Source of the DNA: Brucellaceae bacterium
Lineage (GTDB): Bacteria > Pseudomonadota > Alphaproteobacteria > Rhizobiales > Rhizobiaceae
Reading direction: 5' to 3'
Assembly (NCBI GenBank): GCA_020637755.1
Contig: JACKJW010000002.1
Coordinates: 62,001 to 126,000 of the forward strand
Length of the DNA stretch: 64,000 bases
Shown here: positions 1 through 9,549 of the stretch, one piece after another
Layout: the number at the start of each line of letters is the position of its first letter
Numbering within the stretch: position 1 is the first letter of the stretch
Translations under genes and position numbers: made by a program
The notes under the pieces: generated by a model
What the model was told of the DNA's origin: nothing
The model's input: the letters and a program-made list of their open reading frames with translations, nothing else
Database searches by the model: none

Positions 1-1
1 C

Positions 2-241
2 GCCCTGCTGGTGACGCCGCGCGTGTGCTATTCGCGTCCCGACACCGAGGAGCCGAAGACGGATTCCTTCGTCGAGGTGGACGAGATGACGCTCGACCGC
101 AAGATCCGGCGCATTTTTACCGGCTGGATGTTTGCCGAGAGCCCGGGCCTGAACGCCGTCGAGCACGCCGTCTATGACGTCTGGCTGAAGGGCTGCAAGG
201 CAAAGTCCGACGTGCCGCCGCCGGAAAAGAAGGGTTCGTGA
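2..241 (+). CDS. DUF2155 domain protein, C-terminal part
   Basis: Only the last 79 codons are in the window; the reading frame is open from base 2 and the start lies upstream. The visible part contains VTPRVCYSRP, then a TDSFVEVDEMTL stretch and an IFTGWMFAESPGLNAVEHAVYDVWL stretch split around conserved Trp, Pro and His residues. This is the pattern I recognise from DUF2155 proteins, small probably exported alphaproteobacterial proteins of unknown function. The tail PPPEKKGS is low complexity. It converges on aat, six bases away. The family call rests on recalled pattern only, and no function can be given. Confidence 0.75.
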   Translation, partial: ALLVTPRVCYSRPDTEEPKTDSFVEVDEMTLDRKIRRIFTGWMFAESPGLNAVEHAVYDVWLKGCKAKSDVPPPEKKGS

Positions 242-247
242 ACCCGC

Positions 248-892
248 TCAGCGGCTTCGCTCCGCCCGCTCTCCCTCAAGGTTGAAGTCTGCTTCGCCTT
301 CAATGGCTTCGGCCAGCATCTTCTCGTATTTTGAGCGCGGAACATCGATCGCGCCGAAGCGCTTGAGGTGATCGGTGGTGAATTGTGTGTCGAGCAGGCG
401 GAAACCCTGCGCCTTCAGCCGTTCCACCAGATGCCACAGGCAAACCTTGGAGGCATCGGTCTCGAAGGAAAACATGCTCTCCCCGAAAAACGCCGCACCC
501 AGCGACACACCATAGAGCCCGCCGACGAGACGGCCGTCGCGCCACGCCTCGACCGTATGGCAATGGCCGCGCCGGTGGAGCACGCCATAGGCCTCGCGGA
601 TCGACTGGTTGATCCAGGTGGTCTGCCGTCCCTCGCGCGACAGGGCGCAGGCATCGATCACGGCGTCGAAGTCGCGGTCAAAGGCAATCTCGAAGCGGTT
701 TTGCCGGATCACCTTGGCCAGGCTCTTGGGCACATGGAACCCGTCGAGCGGGATCACCCCGCGCATTTCCGGGCGCACCCAGAAAACCTCCGGGTCATCG
801 GCGTCCTCGGCCATCGGGAAAACGCCACTGGCATAGGCGCGCAGCAGAAGGTCGGCGGGGATCGTCTGTCCGGGTGCGATCGGGCGGCTCAT
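248..892 (-). CDS. aat: Leucyl/phenylalanyl-tRNA--protein transferase
   Basis: This enzyme transfers Leu or Phe from aminoacyl-tRNA to proteins with N-terminal Arg or Lys, marking them for ClpS/ClpAP degradation by the N-end rule in the cytoplasm. The protein has 214 residues, the usual size of the family. Family signatures include the N-terminal [15 protein letters not shown] stretch, [13 protein letters not shown], and the core [23 protein letters not shown] followed by [13 protein letters not shown] and [16 protein letters not shown]. It lies 81 bases after accC on the same strand and may be cotranscribed with accB-accC. The start MSRPIAPGQ fits homologues. Confidence 0.95.
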   Translation of the reverse strand: MSRPIAPGQTIPADLLLRAYASGVFPMAEDADDPEVFWVRPEMRGVIPLDGFHVPKSLAKVIRQNRFEIAFDRDFDAVIDACALSREGRQTTWINQSIREAYGVLHRRGHCHTVEAWRDGRLVGGLYGVSLGAAFFGESMFSFETDASKVCLWHLVERLKAQGFRLLDTQFTTDHLKRFGAIDVPRSKYEKMLAEAIEGEADFNLEGERAERSR

Positions 893-973
893 GGGGCCTC
901 ACTGGCCGCTTGGCGGCCCGCCGGAACGTGCTGACGGGAGGATTTTCGCCCGCCCGTCAGAAAACCTGTCCGC

Positions 974-2323
974 TCACGCGCCGGATTGCGCGGCGAGGTG
1001 CTTTTCCAGCCAGTGGATGTCGTAGTCGCCATTGGCGATGTCCTGGTTGGTCACCAGCTCGCGGAACAGCGGCAGCGTCGTCTTGATGCCGTCCACCACG
1101 AATTCGTCGAGCGCGCGGCGCAGCCGCATCATGCATTCCACGCGGTTGCGCCCGTGCACGATCAGCTTGCCGATCAGGCTGTCGTAGTAGGGCGGGATCT
1201 TGTAGCCCGAATAGACACCGGAATCGACGCGGATGCCAAGTCCGCCGGGCGTGTGAAAATGCGTGATCAGGCCGGGAGAGGGCGCGAAGGTGCGCGCGTC
1301 TTCCGCATTGATGCGGCATTCGATGGCATGGCCGGAAAAGCGGATGTCATCCTGCTTCACCGAAAGCCCGCCGCCGGACGCCACGCGGATTTGCTCGTGC
1401 ACCAGGTCGATACCCGTGATGGCCTCCGTCACCGGATGCTCCACCTGAAGGCGGGTGTTCATCTCGATGAAGTAGAATTCGCCATTCTCGTAGAGGAATT
1501 CGATCGTTCCCGCACCCGAATAGCCCATCTCGGCAATGGCATTGGCACAGATCATGCCGATCCGGTCGCGTGCCTCGGCGTTGAGCGCCGGCGAATTGGC
1601 CTCTTCCCAGACCTTCTGGTGACGGCGCTGCAGCGAGCAGTCGCGCTCGCCAAGATGCACACCGGCTCCGGCGCCGTCGCCCATCACCTGCACTTCGATG
1701 TGGCGCGGCTTCTCCAGGTATTTTTCGATGTAGACGGCATCGTCACCAAAGGCGGCGCCTGCTTCCGTGCGCGCGGTGTGCAGCGCCACCACGAGATCAT
1801 CCTCGCTGCGCGCCACCTTCATGCCGCGCCCGCCGCCGCCGGCAGACGCCTTGATGATGACCGGATAGCCGATCTCGGCGGCGATGCGCTTGGCGTCGGC
1901 TTCTTCGGTCACGGCACCATCGGAGCCGGGCACGACAGGGATGCCGAGGCGCTTGGCGGTGCGCTTGGCCTCGATCTTGTCGCCCATCGTGCGGATGTCG
2001 GCGGCCTTGGGGCCGATGAAGGTAATGTCATGGGCTTCCAGGATGTCGGCGAATTTCGCGTTTTCCGACAGGAAGCCGTAGCCCGGATGGATCGCATCGG
2101 CACCGGTGATTTCGCAGGCCGCCACGATCTGGTGGATGTTGAGGTAGGAATCGCGCGATGCGGGCGGACCGATGCACACGCTCTCGTCGGCAAGGCGCAC
2201 ATGCATGGCGTCGGCATCGGCGGTCGAGTGGACAGCGACGGTCGGGATGCCGAGTTCCTTGGCCGCGCGCAACACGCGCAGCGCAATTTCGCCCCGGTTT
2301 GCAATGAGGATCTTGTTGACCAT
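974..2323 (-). CDS. accC: Acetyl-CoA carboxylase, biotin carboxylase subunit
   Basis: ATP-dependent carboxylation of the biotin carried by AccB, the first half-reaction of malonyl-CoA synthesis for fatty acids. The 449-residue protein has the full family layout: N-terminal fold ([16 protein letters not shown]), ATP-grasp domain with the glycine-rich loop [12 protein letters not shown], the metal and bicarbonate region ([16 protein letters not shown]) and the C-terminal domain ([12 protein letters not shown]). The start ATG is eight bases after the accB stop, so accB and accC form a translationally close pair in the usual B-then-C order. All catalytic motifs look intact. Confidence 0.97.
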   Translation of the reverse strand: MVNKILIANRGEIALRVLRAAKELGIPTVAVHSTADADAMHVRLADESVCIGPPASRDSYLNIHQIVAACEITGADAIHPGYGFLSENAKFADILEAHDITFIGPKAADIRTMGDKIEAKRTAKRLGIPVVPGSDGAVTEEADAKRIAAEIGYPVIIKASAGGGGRGMKVARSEDDLVVALHTARTEAGAAFGDDAVYIEKYLEKPRHIEVQVMGDGAGAGVHLGERDCSLQRRHQKVWEEANSPALNAEARDRIGMICANAIAEMGYSGAGTIEFLYENGEFYFIEMNTRLQVEHPVTEAITGIDLVHEQIRVASGGGLSVKQDDIRFSGHAIECRINAEDARTFAPSPGLITHFHTPGGLGIRVDSGVYSGYKIPPYYDSLIGKLIVHGRNRVECMMRLRRALDEFVVDGIKTTLPLFRELVTNQDIANGDYDIHWLEKHLAAQSGA

Positions 2324-2331
2324 GGCCGGGC

Positions 2332-2796
2332 TTACTCGATCACGACGAGCGGTTCGCCGAACTCCACGGGCTGGGAGTCTTCGACGAGGATCGCGGTGAT
2401 CTTGCCCGCGCGCGGTGCCGGGATCTGGTTCATCGTTTTCATGGCTTCGATGATCAGCAGCGTCTGGCCTTCCTTGACGGTCTGGCCGACCTCGATGAAG
2501 GCACGCGCGCCAGGGGCGGGCGCCAGATAGGCGGTGCCGACCATCGGGGAGGGCACGGCGTTCTTGTTGTCGGCGGCGGCCGGTGCGGCTGCAGCGGCAA
2601 CCGGGGCCGCGGCAGGCGCAGCGGCGGCCATGGGGGCGGCGGCATAGGCCTGCGCGGGCGCTGCGGCAAGCTGGCGCGAGACGCGGACGCGAAGCTCGCC
2701 CTGCTCGACCTCGATTTCCGACAGGTTCGTTTCGTTGAGGATGTCGGCCAGGTCGCGGATCAGCTTCTGGTCAATGCCGGAGGATTTCGTAGACAT
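2332..2796 (-). CDS. accB: Acetyl-CoA carboxylase, biotin carboxyl carrier protein
   Basis: This 154-residue carrier subunit holds the biotin that shuttles CO2 between AccC and the carboxyltransferase AccAD. The C-terminal lipoyl/biotinyl domain carries the biotinylation motif EAMKTMN, in which the Lys is modified. An Ala/Pro-rich flexible linker (about residues 50-80) joins it to a short N-terminal domain starting [20 protein letters not shown]. It is the first gene of accB-accC. The 216 bases upstream, to the dsbA-like gene, hold no gene. In rhizobia that I recall, aroQ sits here between accB and the thiol-disulfide gene; it is absent. Confidence 0.96.
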   Translation of the reverse strand: MSTKSSGIDQKLIRDLADILNETNLSEIEVEQGELRVRVSRQLAAAPAQAYAAAPMAAAAPAAAPVAAAAAPAAADNKNAVPSPMVGTAYLAPAPGARAFIEVGQTVKEGQTLLIIEAMKTMNQIPAPRAGKITAILVEDSQPVEFGEPLVVIE

Positions 2797-3012
2797 TATG
2801 CTCTGTCCTTTTTCAAACCGTCAGGCGGCCGCCCGCCTTGCGCCACTTTCCAGCCCGGCCTTGGGAACCGGGATGCGATGTCGCACCCGCCGGAACTTCG
2901 CCCGGCGAGGGCCTTATAACGGGCTAGAACCGCCACGGAAAGAGCGCAAGCGCCTTTCTTGCTTCTCCACAGCCGTCAAATGCGCAAGGTTGCGGGCAGC
3001 GCAGCCGGAAGA

Positions 3013-3798
3013 TCAGCAGGAAGTCGAATTGCAGGAACGCAGGTTTTCGATCTTGGCACTCAAAACCTCCCGGCCAAGCGCCCCGAACACCACCTCGTCG
3101 CCCACCACATAGGAGGGCGTGCCGGTGATCGACAGCTTGTTGGCCAGCTCATAGGCCGAGCGGAAGGAGTCCATGATCGAGGGGTCCTGCATCTTTTCGC
3201 GCAGGGCCTTTTCGTCGGCTCCCATCTCGACAGCGATCGCGATGGCCTTGGCCTCGTCGGCGCGGCCCTTCGAGGACAGGAGCTTGCGGTGGAACGCGCC
3301 ATACTTCTCAGGCATCATGCGCTGGACGGCTTGGGCCACCACATGCGCCTTCTGCGAATCCTCGCCGAGGATCGGGAACTCCTTGAGCACGAAGCGCAGG
3401 TCCTTGTCGGCTGCGACCATGGCGTCCATGTCGGCCATCGCACGTTTGCAGTAGCCGCAATTGTAGTCGAAGAACTCCACGATCGTGACCTTGCCGTCGG
3501 GATTGCCGACGATGCCGTCATGCTCGCTGGTGAAGATCGCGTCCTTCGCTTCCGCAATCAGAGACTTCTGGGCAGCCTTCTGCGCCGCTTCCTGCTTGGC
3601 TTCCAGCGCCTTCTGCGCTTCTGCCAGCACTTCCGGATTGTTGAGCAGGTAGTCGTGGATGATCGCCTCGATCTGCGCCCTGTTCTCGTCGGTGATGGTC
3701 AGGGCTTCAGCCTGTGCCAGCCGCGCGGGTGCAACGCCGAGCGCCGTGGAGGCGGCCAGTGCAAGCAGGGCGAAGCGCATCGTCTTGGTCTTGGTCAT
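3013..3798 (-). CDS. DsbA-family periplasmic thiol:disulfide oxidoreductase
   Basis: Exported thioredoxin-fold protein likely to oxidise or isomerise disulfides in periplasmic proteins. It has an N-terminal signal peptide (MTKTKTMRFALLALAAS, cleaved near AQA-EA), a Lys/Gln/Ala-rich helical N-terminal region, and the active-site CGYC in FFDYNCGYCKRAM, followed by the DsbA helical insertion and a cis-Pro segment (ITGTPSYVVG). The C-terminus has an extra Cys pair, CNSTSC. I start at the ATG at 3798 because AAAGGA lies six bases upstream; a longer frame from 3840 lacks support. It follows the M48 gene by 38 bases and is probably cotranscribed. DsbA, DsbC-like or Com1-like roles cannot be separated. 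Confidence 0.85.
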   Translation of the reverse strand: MTKTKTMRFALLALAASTALGVAPARLAQAEALTITDENRAQIEAIIHDYLLNNPEVLAEAQKALEAKQEAAQKAAQKSLIAEAKDAIFTSEHDGIVGNPDGKVTIVEFFDYNCGYCKRAMADMDAMVAADKDLRFVLKEFPILGEDSQKAHVVAQAVQRMMPEKYGAFHRKLLSSKGRADEAKAIAIAVEMGADEKALREKMQDPSIMDSFRSAYELANKLSITGTPSYVVGDEVVFGALGREVLSAKIENLRSCNSTSC

Positions 3799-3836
3799 GT
3801 TGCGGTCCTTTGTCTCCGGCGCTTCGCACCGGCGGG

Positions 3837-5237
3837 TCATTTCTTGGTTGGTTGCTTGTAGCTGATGATATCCTGCGCGCGAAGCCAGGCGGGAGTGCCT
3901 TTCTTCAGCTTGGTCTGGGCACGTGCGGCAAAAATCCGGGCATCACGGATGTTGCCCGAATAAAAGTTACCTTCCGCTGAAGCGAGCTCGGCTTCGCCGA
4001 TTTCACCCAGCTGGCCGTGTGCCTGTGCGAGAAACCGGTAGGCCCCGGCATTGTCCGGATCCGATGTCAGACCGCGCCGGATGATGGCGATGGCGTCCGG
4101 CAGGCGCTTGGGATTGCCGGTCGCGATCAGCGCCTGCCCGCGCGCAATCTGGAGCAGCGGCGTGTCACCACCAAGCCTGGCGGCAACCCCGTAGGCTTCC
4201 GCCGCTTCGGCGGGCCGGTTGGCCTTCATCAGCACATCGCCCAGAAGCTCCCGGAAAAAGGCGTTTTTCGGCCGGAGTTTCACCAGTTCCTGCGCGCGCT
4301 CGCGTGCCACCGCCGGATTGCCGGAAAGGTAGGTGCTGAGCGCCAGCCCGTATTTTTGCGCAACTGGCGAGTGCAGCGTCCGCGAAATCCGCGATACCGC
4401 AGCCTGGCCCTCGGTATAGGCGGCAATCTTGATGCGCGCAAAATCATGGCGCTCCTGCAAACCGGCAGGATCGGGCTTGTTCCAGTATTTGGATTGCGAG
4501 GCCAGTGTCTGGAGCGCGGAAATGCGGTCAGCCGGCATCGGATGGCTGGAGAGATAGGGATCGATCCGTGAACCGGAGAGCGACAGCGCACTGGCAAAGC
4601 GCCGGAACGTGGCGATCATGCCGCGTGCCGACTGGCCGGTCGCTTCCAGATAGGTCAGCGCCGAGCGGTCCGCCGTGGTCTCCTCACTGCGCTGGTAGGC
4701 CATGAGGCTGCGCATGGCCAGTTCGCCCGACCCCATGGCAACACCCTGGCCGACACCGGCGAGCCCCTTGCTGTTGGTGGCAGCCCCGGCGGCCACGGCG
4801 CCCACACCGAGCAGGCCGGCGACCACGGCCAGTGTCTTAGCCCGTTCGATTTGCTGGCGCAGCCGTTCATTGTGGCCGCCGGCAATATGCCCGGCCTCAT
4901 GCGCAATCACGCCGATCACCTCGTTGGGCGTTTCAGCGATCATCAGCGTGCCGACATTCATGAACATGCGCCGCCCGGCGACAAACGCATTGAAGGACCG
5001 GTCGTTGACCAGCACGATCTCGACGCCGGAGCGCGATAGCCCGGCGGCATTGAGCAGCGGCCTGGCATAATCGCGGATCAGCGCTTCGATTTCGGCATCG
5101 CGGATGACCGTAGGGCCCTGCTGGGCCTGTGCGGCAACAAGGGGTGAGGAAAGCAGCAGGGCAGGCGACAGGAGCGCGGCCAGCGCAGCCCTCCAAATGC
5201 GTGGGGCGAGACGGACTTTGCGGGGCATCGTCATCAT
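3837..5237 (-). CDS. M48-family metalloprotease with TPR repeats (BepA-like)
   Basis: Exported zinc protease/chaperone resembling BepA (YfgC), which in Enterobacteria monitors outer-membrane protein and LptD assembly. The signal peptide (ALLSPALLLSSPLVAAQAQQ) is followed by an M48 domain with the zinc motif HEAGH in VIAHEAGHIAGGHNERL and a third-ligand region SEETTADRSAL. The C-terminal third has TPR-like helices (NRPAEAAEAYGVAARL, DPDNAGAYRFLAQAHGQLGE). Three Met codons compete as start: ATGs at 5237, 5234 and 5228 follow an AGGTGA; the longer frame to 5339 is unlikely. It sits upstream of the DsbA-like gene, and both act on envelope protein quality. Confidence 0.86.
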   Translation of the reverse strand: MMTMPRKVRLAPRIWRAALAALLSPALLLSSPLVAAQAQQGPTVIRDAEIEALIRDYARPLLNAAGLSRSGVEIVLVNDRSFNAFVAGRRMFMNVGTLMIAETPNEVIGVIAHEAGHIAGGHNERLRQQIERAKTLAVVAGLLGVGAVAAGAATNSKGLAGVGQGVAMGSGELAMRSLMAYQRSEETTADRSALTYLEATGQSARGMIATFRRFASALSLSGSRIDPYLSSHPMPADRISALQTLASQSKYWNKPDPAGLQERHDFARIKIAAYTEGQAAVSRISRTLHSPVAQKYGLALSTYLSGNPAVARERAQELVKLRPKNAFFRELLGDVLMKANRPAEAAEAYGVAARLGGDTPLLQIARGQALIATGNPKRLPDAIAIIRRGLTSDPDNAGAYRFLAQAHGQLGEIGEAELASAEGNFYSGNIRDARIFAARAQTKLKKGTPAWLRAQDIISYKQPTKK

Positions 5238-5389
5238 GTCACCTGTGCTATACGACCGCGCAACCGGTTGAAAGTCCGGCGCATGCGGGATCATCAACTT
5301 GTGAACGCCACGCCAATCAGGCAATTGTGCGGCATCCATGCCAGCCGTGGCCCTGCGCCGCCGCCAAAGTCAGCCTGTCTGGAGTGCCC

Positions 5390-6550
5390 ATGCCCGTCCA
5401 CCTATCCGCCCGCAGCAATGTCGAGCCGTTCCTTGCCATGGATGTGCTGGCCGAGGCCAACCGCATGAAGGCGGCTGGCGAGCCGGTGATTTCCATGGCG
5501 GTCGGCCAGCCGGGCGATCCCGCGCCGCAAGCCGTTCTGGAGGCGGCTCGCGCAGCTTTGGGCGAGGGGCGCATCGCCTACACCGACGCTCCGGGCCTGC
5601 CGGCACTGCGCGAGGCGATTGCCGCCCATTACGCGGACCATTACGGCTTGACGGTTTCGCCCGGCCGCATCTTTGCGACGACCGGATCGTCCGCCGGGTT
5701 CAACCTGGCCTTCCTTGCCATGTTCGATGCGGGCGACCGGGTTGCCATCACCGCGCCGGGCTATCCTGCCTACCGCAACATCCTGCGCGCGCTCGGGCTG
5801 CAGGTCGTCGAGATCCCGCTCGATTCCGATGGATATCTGAAGGCGGAGCAAATCCGCCACGCCCATGGCGAGGGTGCCCTGAAAGGCGTGCTCTTCGCGA
5901 GCCCCGCCAACCCGACCGGTGCCATCATCCCCGATGCGGAACTGGGCGCAATCCGCGATACGGCCCGCGATCTCGGCATCACGCTGATTTCCGACGAGAT
6001 CTATCACCGCCTGAATTTCAGCGGCCCCGACACCACCGCGCTGGCGCTCGACAATGACATCACCGTCATCAACTCCTTCTCCAAGTATTATTGCATGACC
6101 GGCTGGCGCATCGGCTGGATGGTCCTGCCGGAAAACCTTGTTCGCCCCGTCGAGCGCATTGCGCAGAGCCTTTACATTTCAGCGCCCGAGCTTTCGCAGC
6201 GCGCAGCCGTCGCAGCCTTTGGCGCGACGGAGGAACTGGAGCGTGTGAAGGCGCGTTATGCGGCGAGCCGTGTCCATCTGCTGGAGGCCCTGCCGTCGCT
6301 GGGTTTCACCATCGCCGCGCCAATGGACGGCGCCTTCTACGCTTATTGCGATGTCTCCCGCTTCACCAATGACAGCATGGATTTTGCAAGGCGGATGCTG
6401 GCGGAAGCCAAAGTGGCCGCCACGCCCGGCCTCGACTTCGATCCCTTGCAGGGGCATCGCACGATGCGCTTTTCCTATGCCGGAACGCCCGCCGACATGC
6501 GAGAGGCGACGGCGCGCATTGGAAACTGGCTTGAAAAGACAGGGCTTTGA
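5390..6550 (+). CDS. Class I/II PLP-dependent aminotransferase
   Basis: Fold-type I aminotransferase of the aspartate aminotransferase superfamily, 386 residues. The PLP lysine is in NSFSKYYCMTGWRIGW, the cofactor-phosphate Arg in MRFSYAG, and the conserved ASPANPTG loop and the Asp of ISDEIYHRL are present. I start at ATG 5390 (GGAG six bases upstream; homologue-like MPVHLSARSNVEPFLAMDVL); a much longer open frame begins at 5129 but runs through the divergent promoter region. Substrate is not evident. It is divergent from the M48 gene across 152 bases and ends at a bidirectional terminator. Confidence 0.88.
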   Translation: MPVHLSARSNVEPFLAMDVLAEANRMKAAGEPVISMAVGQPGDPAPQAVLEAARAALGEGRIAYTDAPGLPALREAIAAHYADHYGLTVSPGRIFATTGSSAGFNLAFLAMFDAGDRVAITAPGYPAYRNILRALGLQVVEIPLDSDGYLKAEQIRHAHGEGALKGVLFASPANPTGAIIPDAELGAIRDTARDLGITLISDEIYHRLNFSGPDTTALALDNDITVINSFSKYYCMTGWRIGWMVLPENLVRPVERIAQSLYISAPELSQRAAVAAFGATEELERVKARYAASRVHLLEALPSLGFTIAAPMDGAFYAYCDVSRFTNDSMDFARRMLAEAKVAATPGLDFDPLQGHRTMRFSYAGTPADMREATARIGNWLEKTGL

Positions 6551-6589
6551 TTGCGCGCGCGGTCTTCTGAAAAGCTGACCTAGGAAATA

Positions 6590-6622
6590 AAAAAGCCGGG
6601 GCAAGACCCCGGCTTTTTCTTT
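6590..6622. terminator. Bidirectional intrinsic terminator
   Basis: A-tract, then AAGCCGGGG, loop CAAGA, CCCCGGCTT and a T-tract. It lies between the convergent aminotransferase and rne genes and has poly-T on both strands, so it can stop both transcripts. Confidence 0.93.
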
Positions 6623-6645
6623 CATGTCTGCTTGTCTGAGCGAAA

Positions 6646-9549
6646 TCAGAAGAAGCCCTTGCGCTGCCACCAGCCGCCCTTGCGCGGCTTGTCTGTGCCA
6701 TCATCCGATGTCGTCAGGACCGGCTCGGACGCCGGCGCCGGCTGCGTGTCGGGAACCGTCATCACCTCGTCATCGGCCGTTGCTTCGACAGCGTCCTGAG
6801 CAGCGGTTTCCGTGGCAGGCGCTTCGGAGACCGGCACGGTTACCGCCTCTACGGACATGGGCTCGGCGGCCGCCTCGGTCTTCGGCGCAGCCTTCTTCCG
6901 CGTGCGCTTGGCCTTGGGCTTTTCGGCGTCTTCGGCCACCGTTTCTGCCGGCGCCTCTTCGGCCTTTTCCGCCTCTTCGGCCTTTTCCGCCTTCTTGGCG
7001 CGGCTGCGGCGCTTGGGCTTGGGAGCTTCTTCTTCGGCAGCTTCCGGTGCGGCCGCAACATCGTCCGCCACAGCGTCGCCGCTCACCGTGTCATCCGCGC
7101 CAGTCTCAGCATCTGCAGCAGTTTCCGCGGCCTCTGCGTCCGCATCGGCTTCGCCAGCCACAGCCTCGTCGCCTTCCTCGCCACGGCGGTTGCGGCGCCC
7201 GCCGCGCTTGCCCCGGCGGCGCTTCTTGCGGTCGCCATCGGCATCGCCATCGCCATCGCCATTGTCAGCCGCGACCGCTTCAGCATCGGCTTCAGATTCG
7301 GCCTCGTCATCCTCGCCCTCGTCGTCCATCGCTTCCTCGCCGGAAGCGGTGTCAGATCCGGCCATGTCGCCATTCTCGCGGTCACGCCCGCCACGGCGGC
7401 GGCGGCGGCGGCGGCGGCGCTTGCGCCCGCCTTCGCCATCCTCGGCGCCCGCCGGTGCACGCACCTCGGCGGCTTCCTCCTCACCGGCCTCGTCCTCGAT
7501 CTCCTCGATGATCTCGTCTTCCGGTTCATCGGCGATCGGCGGCAGGGCGACAAGCGGCTGCACCGGACCGGCGGCAGGCGCACCACGGTCGATCTCGACC
7601 AGCCTGGTGCCGACCGCATCGTCACCCGTCACAGTGATGATGAGGCCGAAGCGGGCTTCCAGTTCCACCAGGTTCGCGCGCTTGTGATTCAGCACATAGA
7701 GCGCAGTGGAAACGGGCGTGCGCACCGTGATGTTGTGGCGGCCGTCCTTGACCAGAAACTCCTCGATGGCGCGCAGCACATAGAGCGCGACCGAGGATTC
7801 GGAACGCACATGGCCCGTGCCGCCGCAATGGGGGCAGGTCTGCATGGTGCTTTCCAGCACCGAGGCGCGGATGCGCTGACGCGACATTTCCAACAGGCCG
7901 AAGGGCGAGATACGGCCGACCTGGATGCGCGCGCGGTCGTTGCGCAGGCAGTCCTTGAGCCGCTTTTCCACCGAGCGGTTGTTGCGCTTCTCCTCCATGT
8001 CGATGAAGTCGATGACGATCAGGCCCGCCATGTCGCGCAGGCGCAGCTGCCGCGCCACTTCCTCGGCAGCTTCCAGGTTGGTCTGGAGCGCCGTGTCCTC
8101 GATGGAATGCTCCTTGGTGGAGCGGCCGGAATTCACGTCGATGGCAACCAGCGCTTCGGTCTGGTTGATGATGATGTAACCGCCGGATTTCAGGGTCACC
8201 TGCGGCTGCACCATGCGCTCAAGCTGGGCCTCGACACCGTGGCGCACATAGAGCGGCACCGGGTCGCGGTAGGGCTGCACCGCCTTGGCGTGGCTCGGCA
8301 TGAGCATGCGCATGAAGTCCTTGGCCTCGCGGTAGCCGTCCTCACCGGCAACAAGGACCTCGTCGATGTCCTTGTTGTAGAGGTCACGCACGGACCGTTT
8401 GATCAGGCTGCCTTCCTCGTAGACGAGGGCGGGGGCGCTCGATTGCAGGGTGAAGTTGCGCACGTTCTCCCACATGCGCATCAGGTATTCGTAGTCGCGC
8501 TTGATCTCCGGCTTGGTGCGGTTGGCACCGGCCGTGCGCAGGATCACGCCCATGCCCTGCGGCACTTCAAGATCCTTCACGATGTCCTTGAGCCGCTTGC
8601 GATCCACCGCGTTGGTGATCTTGCGCGAAATGCCGCCGCCGCGCGCCGTGTTGGGCATCAGCACGGAATAGCGGCCGGCCAGCGACAGGTAGGTCGTCAG
8701 TGCAGCACCCTTGTTGCCGCGCTCTTCCTTGACGACCTGCACCAGCAGGATCTGGCGGCGCTTGATCACTTCCTGGATCTTGTAGTTGCGGCGCGGCGAA
8801 CGGCGGGGCCGCGACACTTCTTCCATGGCATCGCCCGCGCCGACCATCTCGACATGGGTATCCTCGCCATTGGCTTCGTCATCACTGGCGTCGTCGTCGC
8901 TGTCATCGGCATCTTCAACGCTTTCGGCGGCAGGCTCGACGCCCGCTTCGGCGTCATCGGCAGCGCCGTCGCTGCCATCGCCTTCCGTGACAAGGCCCGC
9001 ATCCCCGGCCTCATCGCCGAATTCCGGCGCGCTGGCCTCGATGTCCTCGGAGACGACATGGGCATCGGCATTGGCCGCCATGGACGCCGCGGCCTCTATC
9101 TCGCTGCCGTCGGCACTGCCGCCCTGGCCGGTTTCGCCGCCGGATTTGTCGGAGGCGCGCGCCTTGGCAACATTGCGCCCGCCACGGCGGCGCTTGTTGC
9201 GCCCACCGCGATTGCTGGCGCGTTCGGAAGCCTCGTCATCTTCCTCGTCTTCGAGGCGGGCGGCTTCCTCCTCGTCCCTCAGCAGGGCCTGACGGTCCGC
9301 CATGGGGATCTGGTAGTAGTCCGGATGGATTTCGGAGAACGCCAGGAAGCCGTGGCGGTTGCCGCCATATTCCACGAAGGCGGCCTGGAGCGAAGGCTCC
9401 ACGCGCGTCACGCGCGCCAGATAGATATTGCCCTTGAGCTGCTTCTTGTCCTGCGATTCGAAGTCGAATTCTTCGATGCGGTTACCGCGGGTGACGACCA
9501 CCCGCGTTTCCTCCGGGTGGGAGGCGTCGATCAGCATTTTGTTGGCCAT
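6646..9549 (-). CDS. rne: Ribonuclease E
   Basis: Endonuclease that starts mRNA decay and processes rRNA and tRNA, scaffolding the degradosome. From ATG 9549 (MANKMLIDASHPEETRVV) it has 967 residues. The S1 domain (about 37-250) is split by a roughly 155-residue acidic/Arg insertion (about 92-246). The DNase I-like site has Asp441 in AIDVNSGRS and Asp484 in VIDFIDM, and the zinc-link CPHCGGTG is at about 542-548. The C-terminal third is low complexity, alternating acidic stretches with Arg/Lys blocks that probably bind RNA, and ends KPRKGGWWQRKGFF. The open frame reaches back to 9618, but homologues begin near MANKML. The ribosome site is weak. Confidence 0.95.
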   Translation of the reverse strand: MANKMLIDASHPEETRVVVTRGNRIEEFDFESQDKKQLKGNIYLARVTRVEPSLQAAFVEYGGNRHGFLAFSEIHPDYYQIPMADRQALLRDEEEAARLEDEEDDEASERASNRGGRNKRRRGGRNVAKARASDKSGGETGQGGSADGSEIEAAASMAANADAHVVSEDIEASAPEFGDEAGDAGLVTEGDGSDGAADDAEAGVEPAAESVEDADDSDDDASDDEANGEDTHVEMVGAGDAMEEVSRPRRSPRRNYKIQEVIKRRQILLVQVVKEERGNKGAALTTYLSLAGRYSVLMPNTARGGGISRKITNAVDRKRLKDIVKDLEVPQGMGVILRTAGANRTKPEIKRDYEYLMRMWENVRNFTLQSSAPALVYEEGSLIKRSVRDLYNKDIDEVLVAGEDGYREAKDFMRMLMPSHAKAVQPYRDPVPLYVRHGVEAQLERMVQPQVTLKSGGYIIINQTEALVAIDVNSGRSTKEHSIEDTALQTNLEAAEEVARQLRLRDMAGLIVIDFIDMEEKRNNRSVEKRLKDCLRNDRARIQVGRISPFGLLEMSRQRIRASVLESTMQTCPHCGGTGHVRSESSVALYVLRAIEEFLVKDGRHNITVRTPVSTALYVLNHKRANLVELEARFGLIITVTGDDAVGTRLVEIDRGAPAAGPVQPLVALPPIADEPEDEIIEEIEDEAGEEEAAEVRAPAGAEDGEGGRKRRRRRRRRRGGRDRENGDMAGSDTASGEEAMDDEGEDDEAESEADAEAVAADNGDGDGDADGDRKKRRRGKRGGRRNRRGEEGDEAVAGEADADAEAAETAADAETGADDTVSGDAVADDVAAAPEAAEEEAPKPKRRSRAKKAEKAEEAEKAEEAPAETVAEDAEKPKAKRTRKKAAPKTEAAAEPMSVEAVTVPVSEAPATETAAQDAVEATADDEVMTVPDTQPAPASEPVLTTSDDGTDKPRKGGWWQRKGFF

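Noticed and set aside
986..2530. 514-codon open frame antisense to accC and accB
   Set aside because: Spans two real genes of strong homology; no supporting signal.
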